Of a stretch of 64,000 nt of DNA, positions 57,855 to 64,000 are shown one piece after another. The DNA comes from Nocardioides pini. GTDB taxonomy: Bacteria; Actinomycetota; Actinomycetes; Propionibacteriales; Nocardioidaceae. The notes below the pieces were generated by a model, which saw nothing but the letters and a program-made list of their open reading frames with translations, was not told where the DNA came from and did not search any database. Each line of letters starts with the position of its first letter. The stretch's first letter is position 1. The stretch is taken from the NCBI RefSeq assembly GCF_026712185.1, contig NZ_JAPPUX010000007.1:1-64000 (forward strand), given 5' to 3'. Position numbers and translations under genes: made by a program.

Positions 57855-59255
57855 GTGATGGCCACGCCCCCCGACCGTTCCCGGCTCGACGACCTCTGGA
57901 GGTCCGGGCCCGTCTACAGCGCCAGCGACAAGCCGCTGGCCCGGCTGGTCGCGCGGCCGGTGCGCGAGTTCCTGCGCGTGGAGGCGGCGGGCTCGATCCT
58001 CCTGCTGCTCGCCGCGGCCGCGGCCCTGGTCTGGGCCAACAGCCCGTGGGCGTCGTCGTACGACGCGCTCTGGCACACCCACCTCACCCTCGACGTCGGT
58101 CCGCTGCACCTCGACGAGTCGCTCCAGCACTGGGTCAACGACGCCCTGATGGTGATCTTCTTCTTCGTCGTCGGCCTCGAGATCAAGTACGAGCTGGTCA
58201 ACGGCGACCTGCGCGACCCGCGGACGGCGGCCCTGCCGATCGTCGCCGCGGTCGGCGGCATGGTCGTGCCAGCCGGCATCTACGTCGCGCTCAACCCGCC
58301 CGGCAGCGACGGCAGCGCCGGCTGGGGCATCCCTATGGCGACCGACATCGCGTTCGCGGTCGGGGTGCTGGGGGTGCTCGGGCGGCGGATCCCGTCGGCG
58401 GCGCGGCTGTTCCTGCTGACGCTCGCGATCGTCGACGACATCGGCGCGATCCTGGTGATCGCGGTGTTCTACACCAGCGACCTGTCGATGACCTGGCTCG
58501 CGATCGCCCTCGGTCTCCTCGGCCTGATGATCGCGGCACGCGCGCTGCGCGTCTGGAGCGTGGTCGTCTACGCGGTCCTCGGCGTCGGCGTGTGGTTCGC
58601 GCTGCTCGAGTCGGGCGTGCACGCCACCCTTGCCGGTGTCGCGATCGGCCTGCTCGCGCCCGCGACACCGCTGCTCAAGGAGGAGGTGGCCCGCGAGTTC
58701 GCCGCGAGCGCCCTCGATGACCGACACCTCGACGCCGACGAGCTGGCCCGGCTGCGCTTCCTGCTGCGGGAGTCGGTGTCGGTGGTCGAGCGGCTCATCA
58801 GCACGCTGCACCCGGTGTCGGCGTACGTCGTCCTCCCCGTCTTCGCGCTCGCCAACGCGGGCGTCGACGTGGGTGCCATCGGCGACGTCCTGACCGAACC
58901 GGTGGCCCTCGGCATCGTCCTGGGCCTGGTGCTCGGCAAGCCAGTCGGCATCCTCGCGACCTCCTTCGTCGCCGTACGCCTCGGCATCGCGAAGCTGCCC
59001 GAGGACACGCCCTGGTCGATGGTCGCGGGCCTCGGCGCCGTGGCGGGCATCGGGTTCACGGTCTCGATCTTCATCGCCGGGCTGTCGTTCCCGGGCTCCG
59101 ACCTGCTGACCGAGGAGGCGAAGATCGCCATCCTGCTGGCGTCGGTCGTCGCCGCGTTCGTCGGCGTCCTGCTGCTGCTCGCCGCGAGCCGCGGGCGGTC
59201 CGCGCCGGCGGAGGCGGAGGCGGAGGCGGAGCGTCATACGAATCCGCAGTCATAG
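57855..59255 (+). CDS. nhaA: Na+/H+ antiporter NhaA
   Basis: A 466-aa antiporter with about 12 helices. It opens with EAAGSILLLLAAAAALVWANS. HWVNDALMVIFFFVVGLEIK, PMATDIAFAVGVLGVLGRR with the ion-binding Asp pair region, and LFLLTLAIVDDIGAILVIAV (Asp163/164-type pair VDD) are NhaA hallmarks. The C-terminal hydrophilic tail EAEAEAERHTNPQS is partly encoded by the inverted repeat at 59231-59274. The start is GTG 57855 or ATG 57858 behind GGAAGGA. Exchanges Na+ (or Li+) for protons across the membrane. Confidence 0.95.
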   Translation: MMATPPDRSRLDDLWRSGPVYSASDKPLARLVARPVREFLRVEAAGSILLLLAAAAALVWANSPWASSYDALWHTHLTLDVGPLHLDESLQHWVNDALMVIFFFVVGLEIKYELVNGDLRDPRTAALPIVAAVGGMVVPAGIYVALNPPGSDGSAGWGIPMATDIAFAVGVLGVLGRRIPSAARLFLLTLAIVDDIGAILVIAVFYTSDLSMTWLAIALGLLGLMIAARALRVWSVVVYAVLGVGVWFALLESGVHATLAGVAIGLLAPATPLLKEEVAREFAASALDDRHLDADELARLRFLLRESVSVVERLISTLHPVSAYVVLPVFALANAGVDVGAIGDVLTEPVALGIVLGLVLGKPVGILATSFVAVRLGIAKLPEDTPWSMVAGLGAVAGIGFTVSIFIAGLSFPGSDLLTEEAKIAILLASVVAAFVGVLLLLAASRGRSAPAEAEAEAERHTNPQS

Positions 59256-59347
59256 GTCGCGCTTCGTATGACGCAGCGGCCGCCGGGCCAGGTGGTCGGC
59301 CCGGACGTCATACGAACCCGCACCTACAGGTACGGGTTCGTATGACG
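59231..59347. repeat. Two hairpins with shared GCGTCATACGAA arms between convergent genes
   Basis: Hairpin 1 (59231-59274): arms GCGTCATACGAA and TTCGTATGACGC, 20-nt loop, overlapping the last eight codons of nhaA including its TAG. Hairpin 2 (59306-59347): 15-bp perfect arms CGTCATACGAACCCG and complement, with an inner ACCT/AGGT pair. Both fill the nhaA-acs convergent gap. They share arms with each other but not with the other repeat families in the window. Confidence 0.85.
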
Positions 59348-59372
59348 CGGGCGAGGGCGGAGGCGAGCGAGG

Positions 59373-61340
<1,968 letters not shown>

Positions 61341-61417
61341 GGCTCTCTCCTCGGGCGGGGCAGGTGCGGGGACTGGTGCTGCATCGGGTGCTGGTCGGGG
61401 GTGGGGACGAGGGAGGC

Positions 61418-61457
61418 GACCCCCTCGCCGAACCTACTCCGGCTCGGCGAGGGGGTC
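61418..61457 (-). terminator. Terminator of actP operon
   Basis: A perfect 14-bp stem (GACCCCCTCGCCGA and its complement, 12-nt loop), 16 bp beyond the actP stop on the minus strand and 77 bp upstream of the acs start. acs must then have its own promoter between 61341 and 61418. Confidence 0.75.
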
Positions 61458-61473
61458 ACCGGTGCTGCTGTGC

Positions 61474-63081
61474 TCAGTGCTGGACGGCCTGCTCGGCGCC
61501 GGCCCCGGTCAGGGCGCGGACCTCGAGCTCGGTGTAGCGGTCCTCGGCCTCCGGCTCACGCTTGGAGATCGTGCCGAGGTAGCCGAGCAGGAAGCCCAGC
61601 GGGATCGAGACGATGCCCGGGTTGTTGAGCGGGAACACCGACCAGTCGGAGTCGGGGAACAGCGACGTCGGCAGGCCCGACACCACCGGCGAGAAGAACA
61701 CCAGCCCGACGGCCGAGATGAGGCCGCCGTAGATGCTCCACACCGCGCCGCGGGTGTTGAAGCGCCGCCAGAACATGTTGAAGATGATCGCCGGCAGGTT
61801 GGCCGACGCCGCGACCGCGAAGGCCAGTGCCACCAGGAAGGCGATGTTGAGCCGCTGCGCCGGGATCGACAGCGCGATCGCGATCGCACCGATGACGAAG
61901 GCGGCGATGCGGGCGACCCGCACCTCGTCCTTCTCGGTGATGGGCTGGTCCTTCTTGATGACGCCCTTGTAGAGGTCGTGCGCCACCGAGGAGGAGCTGG
62001 CCAGCGTCAGGCCGGCGACCACGGCGAGGATGGTCGCGAAGGCCACGGCCGCGATGAGCGCCAGCAGGACCGCCCCACCCGTGGAGCCCTCGCCGCCACC
62101 GACGGCTTCGGCGAGGAGCGGCGACGCGAGGTTCTGGTTGCCCCCCTCGAGCGGGTCCACCTGGTCGCGGTCCAGCAGGGCCGCGGCACCGAAGCCGAGC
62201 ACCAGCGTCATCAGGTAGAAGGCACCGATCAGGCCGATGGCCCAGAGGACCGACTTCCGCGCGTCCTTCGCGGTCGGCACCGTGTAGAAGCGGATCAGGA
62301 TGTGCGGCAGGCCGGCGGTGCCGAGCACCAGGGCGAGGCCGAGGGACAGGAAGTCGATCTTCGACGTCAGGCTCGCGCCGTACTGGAGACCGGGCTGCAG
62401 GAACGCCTCGCCCTTCCCGGAGTTCTCCGCGGCGGCGCCGAGGAGGGAGGAGAGGTTGAAGTTGAACTCGACGAGCACCAGCACCACGATCAGCGCGGAG
62501 CCGATCATGAGCAGCACGGCCTTGACGATCTGCACGTAGGTGGTGCCCTTCATGCCGCCGACGACGACGTAGAAGATCATGAGGACGCCGACGCCGACGA
62601 TGGTGAGGTTCTTCAGCGCCTCGCTGTCGACGCCGAGCAGGAGGGCGACCAGCGAGCCCGCGCCGACCATCTGGGCGAGCAGGTAGAAGATCGACACCAC
62701 GACCGTCGAGACCGAGGCCGCGGTGCGCACCGGGCGCTGGCTCATCCGGAACGCGAGCTGGTCGGCCATGGTGTAGCGACCCGCGTTGCGCAGCATCTCC
62801 GCCACCAGCAGCAGGGCGACGAGCCACGCGACCAGGAAGCCGATGGAGTAGAGGAAGCCGTCGTAGCCGTAGAGCGCGATGGCGCCGGAGATGCCGAGGA
62901 ACGACGCCGCCGACATGTAGTCGCCGCCGATGGCGAGGCCGTTCTGGAAGCCGGAGAACGACCGGCCGCCGGAGTAGAAGTCGGCGGCCGTCTTGGTCTG
63001 GCGGCTCGCCCAGAAGGTGATGCCGATCGTCAGGGCGACGACCGACAGGAACAGGAAGGTGGTCAGGGCCTGGGTGTCCAT
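61474..63081 (-). CDS. actP: Cation/acetate symporter ActP (solute:sodium symporter family)
   Basis: A 535-aa transporter with about 13-14 helices. The SSS-family signature regions are ADFYSGGRSFSGFQNGLAIG, GDYMSAASFLGISGAIALYG, GTAGLPHILIRFYTVP with the conserved GLPHILxRF, and WRRFNTRGAVWSIYGGLIS. Preceded by a DUF485 gene whose stop overlaps its ATG by 1 bp, the standard yjcH-actP arrangement. Imports acetate (and possibly propionate or glycolate) with Na+. acs is the next gene on the same strand. A Crp-like site lies upstream of the operon. Confidence 0.95.
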   Translation of the reverse strand: MDTQALTTFLFLSVVALTIGITFWASRQTKTAADFYSGGRSFSGFQNGLAIGGDYMSAASFLGISGAIALYGYDGFLYSIGFLVAWLVALLLVAEMLRNAGRYTMADQLAFRMSQRPVRTAASVSTVVVSIFYLLAQMVGAGSLVALLLGVDSEALKNLTIVGVGVLMIFYVVVGGMKGTTYVQIVKAVLLMIGSALIVVLVLVEFNFNLSSLLGAAAENSGKGEAFLQPGLQYGASLTSKIDFLSLGLALVLGTAGLPHILIRFYTVPTAKDARKSVLWAIGLIGAFYLMTLVLGFGAAALLDRDQVDPLEGGNQNLASPLLAEAVGGGEGSTGGAVLLALIAAVAFATILAVVAGLTLASSSSVAHDLYKGVIKKDQPITEKDEVRVARIAAFVIGAIAIALSIPAQRLNIAFLVALAFAVAASANLPAIIFNMFWRRFNTRGAVWSIYGGLISAVGLVFFSPVVSGLPTSLFPDSDWSVFPLNNPGIVSIPLGFLLGYLGTISKREPEAEDRYTELEVRALTGAGAEQAVQH

Positions 63082-63422
63082 CAGGCGTCGCCTCCCCTGC
63101 GGTACTCCTCGTCGAGCTGGCGGGCCAGCGGGTCGAGCTTGGCGGTGGAGAAGCGGGAGTACAGCCAGGCGAGGCCGAACGTCGTCGCGAACTGGAGGAG
63201 TCCGAAGATCAGCGCCACGTTGATGTGGCCCCAGACCTGCGTCGACATGAAGTCGCCCGCCCAGCTGGAGAGGATGACGTACAGCAGGTACCAGGCCAGG
63301 AACGCGACGGTCGCCGGGAACACGAAGCCGCGGTAGCGGCGTCGCAGCTCGGCGAACTCGGGTGTCGCGTGCAGCCGGTCGTAGATGGGTGCGTGGCGCG
63401 CGGCCTGCTCTTGCTCTGTCAC
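63081..63422 (-). CDS. DUF485 membrane protein (ActP partner)
   Basis: A 113-aa protein with two membrane helices: FVFPATVAFLAWYLLYVILS and ALIFGLLQFATTFGLAWLYS. The family pattern LRRRYRGFVFPATVAF and the post-helix segment FSTAKLDPLARQLDEEYR are typical. DUF485 (YjcH) proteins are almost always encoded before ActP-type symporters, and the genes overlap here by 1 bp (TGATG), so a role in assembly or activity of ActP is likely. The start is GTG 63422 after GGAAGGA. Confidence 0.93.
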   Translation of the reverse strand: MTEQEQAARHAPIYDRLHATPEFAELRRRYRGFVFPATVAFLAWYLLYVILSSWAGDFMSTQVWGHINVALIFGLLQFATTFGLAWLYSRFSTAKLDPLARQLDEEYRRGGDA

Positions 63423-63458
63423 GGATCGGGTCCTTCCGAGCGTGGGGCGGCCACCGGG

Positions 63459-63474
63459 TGTGACCGTCGTCACC
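63459..63474 (-). promoter_or_regulatory. Candidate Crp/GlxR operator of DUF485-actP operon
   Basis: TGTGACCGTCGTCACC matches TGTGA-N6-TCACA at 9 of 10 half-site bases, 37 bp upstream of GTG 63422. Control of acetate uptake and activation by Crp/GlxR is known in related actinobacteria; here it is inferred from sequence. The 63475-63585 remainder of the gap shows nothing else clear. Confidence 0.55.
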
Positions 63475-63585
63475 GTGGCACCGGTCACGCGCCGCGCGGG
63501 AGGGGTGCGTGGCACCCCGTCGGTCGGAGGGCGTCGCCGGTCGCCCAGCGGTCGGTGTCGTACGACGAACGGTCGCCGCGTCGGC

Positions 63586-63936
63586 TCAGGCGCTGAGCTC
63601 GGCCCAGGTGACCTTGCCGGCTGCGGTGGAGTCGCAGCCGTTGCGGCGCGACAGCATCGCGACGATGGCCATGCCGCGGCCGTCGAGGTCGCCGGGAAGG
63701 GCGTGGTGCAGCTCGGGCCTGGCGTGGGACCCGTCCTCCACCGACACCCTGACGGCGTCCTCAGTGCGGACGAGCGACGCCCGGAACGGCGAGTCGCCGT
63801 GGGTGACGGCGTTCGTCGCGAGCTCGGAGGTGATGAGGACGGCGTCGCCGACGAGGTGGTCGAGGCCCCAGCCGGCGAGGGCGTCACGCACGAAGCCGCG
63901 CACGGACCCGACCGCGGCGGGGACGGGCAGGTGCAC
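63586..63936 (-). CDS. RsbW-like ATP-binding anti-sigma/regulatory kinase, N-terminus uncertain
   Basis: At least 116 aa of a GHKL (HATPase_c_2) domain. N-box: DAVLITSELATNAVTHGDSP. G1-like: VEDGSHARPELHHALPGD. G2: LDGRGMAIVAMLSRRNGCDS. Such small single-domain proteins are numerous in actinobacteria and resemble RsbW/SpoIIAB anti-sigma kinases; the partner is unknown. The first in-window start is GTG 63936, with no ribosome binding site, and the frame stays open to the window edge (VVRSG before it), so the true start may lie beyond 64000. Confidence 0.82.
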   Translation of the reverse strand: MHLPVPAAVGSVRGFVRDALAGWGLDHLVGDAVLITSELATNAVTHGDSPFRASLVRTEDAVRVSVEDGSHARPELHHALPGDLDGRGMAIVAMLSRRNGCDSTAAGKVTWAELSA

Positions 63937-64000
63937 GCCCGACCGGACGACGTCGTCGTCCCCTCGGCCCCCGGCGGGCCCCGGGTGCGGTCCGGCCAGG

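Overview
The window is very GC-rich and has an actinobacterial gene set: a WhiB regulator, a mycothiol-type DinB-fold enzyme, a class A PBP with a PASTA domain next to whiB and two Get3-like ATPases, a Crp/GlxR regulator next to nth, and many GTG/TTG starts and TANNNT -10 boxes. Gene content and order fit a Nocardioides-like member of the Nocardioidaceae. This assignment rests on gene families and order only; no database was searched.

Layout. 0-1.2 kb: the 3' part of an IS481-type transposase abutting the terminator of tRNA-Ser(GGA), then the SRP RNA gene. 1.25-7.5 kb: dnaX, ybaB, recR, a DUF5063 gene, aspartate kinase and asd. 7.5-11 kb: a small membrane protein, tRNA-Pro(CGG), two RibD/DHFR-like proteins, a metallophosphoesterase and a YqeY-type protein. 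11.1-16.2 kb: class A PBP, WhiB, and two Get3/ArsA-like ATPases. 16.2-48.1 kb: accessory genes, namely a 2316-aa secreted ThuA/sugar-dehydrogenase protein, a 3-oxoacid CoA-transferase pair, a collagen-like protein, a sulfonate or sulfone uptake and oxidation operon with two flavin monooxygenases, an Old Yellow Enzyme, an MFS exporter, a luciferase-like enzyme, and two two-component systems, one beside a MacB/FtsX-type ABC exporter. 48.1-64 kb: DUF4177, RidA, NUDIX, a metallo-beta-lactamase-fold protein, an ECF sigma factor with its partner, crp, nth, a TlpA-like protein, CoA-type NUDIX, a MarP-like protease, a small membrane protein, nhaA, acs, actP with its DUF485 partner, and an RsbW-like ATPase.

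The 11.1-16.2 and 48.1-63.4 kb segments together resemble, from memory, the M. tuberculosis Rv3682-Rv3667 neighbourhood (ponA2, whiB4, two ATPases, RidA, MBL, crp, nth, thioredoxin-like, NUDIX, MarP, acs). The block in between appears to have been added to, or moved into, an old conserved neighbourhood.

The most unusual content is non-coding. One repeat family (a 20-bp palindrome plus a 38-bp hairpin) occurs three times, each time 5-11 bp after a stop codon and in the same orientation as that gene; its hairpin arms covary and one copy is a hybrid. Unrelated inverted repeats fill several convergent gene junctions and often contain the stop codons, most strikingly a 31-bp-period head-to-head array present at two loci. 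About nine genes show a -10 box 6-7 nt before the start codon, as expected of leaderless mRNAs. Three sites resembling the Crp consensus lie upstream of crp itself, the acetate-uptake operon and the giant secreted protein.
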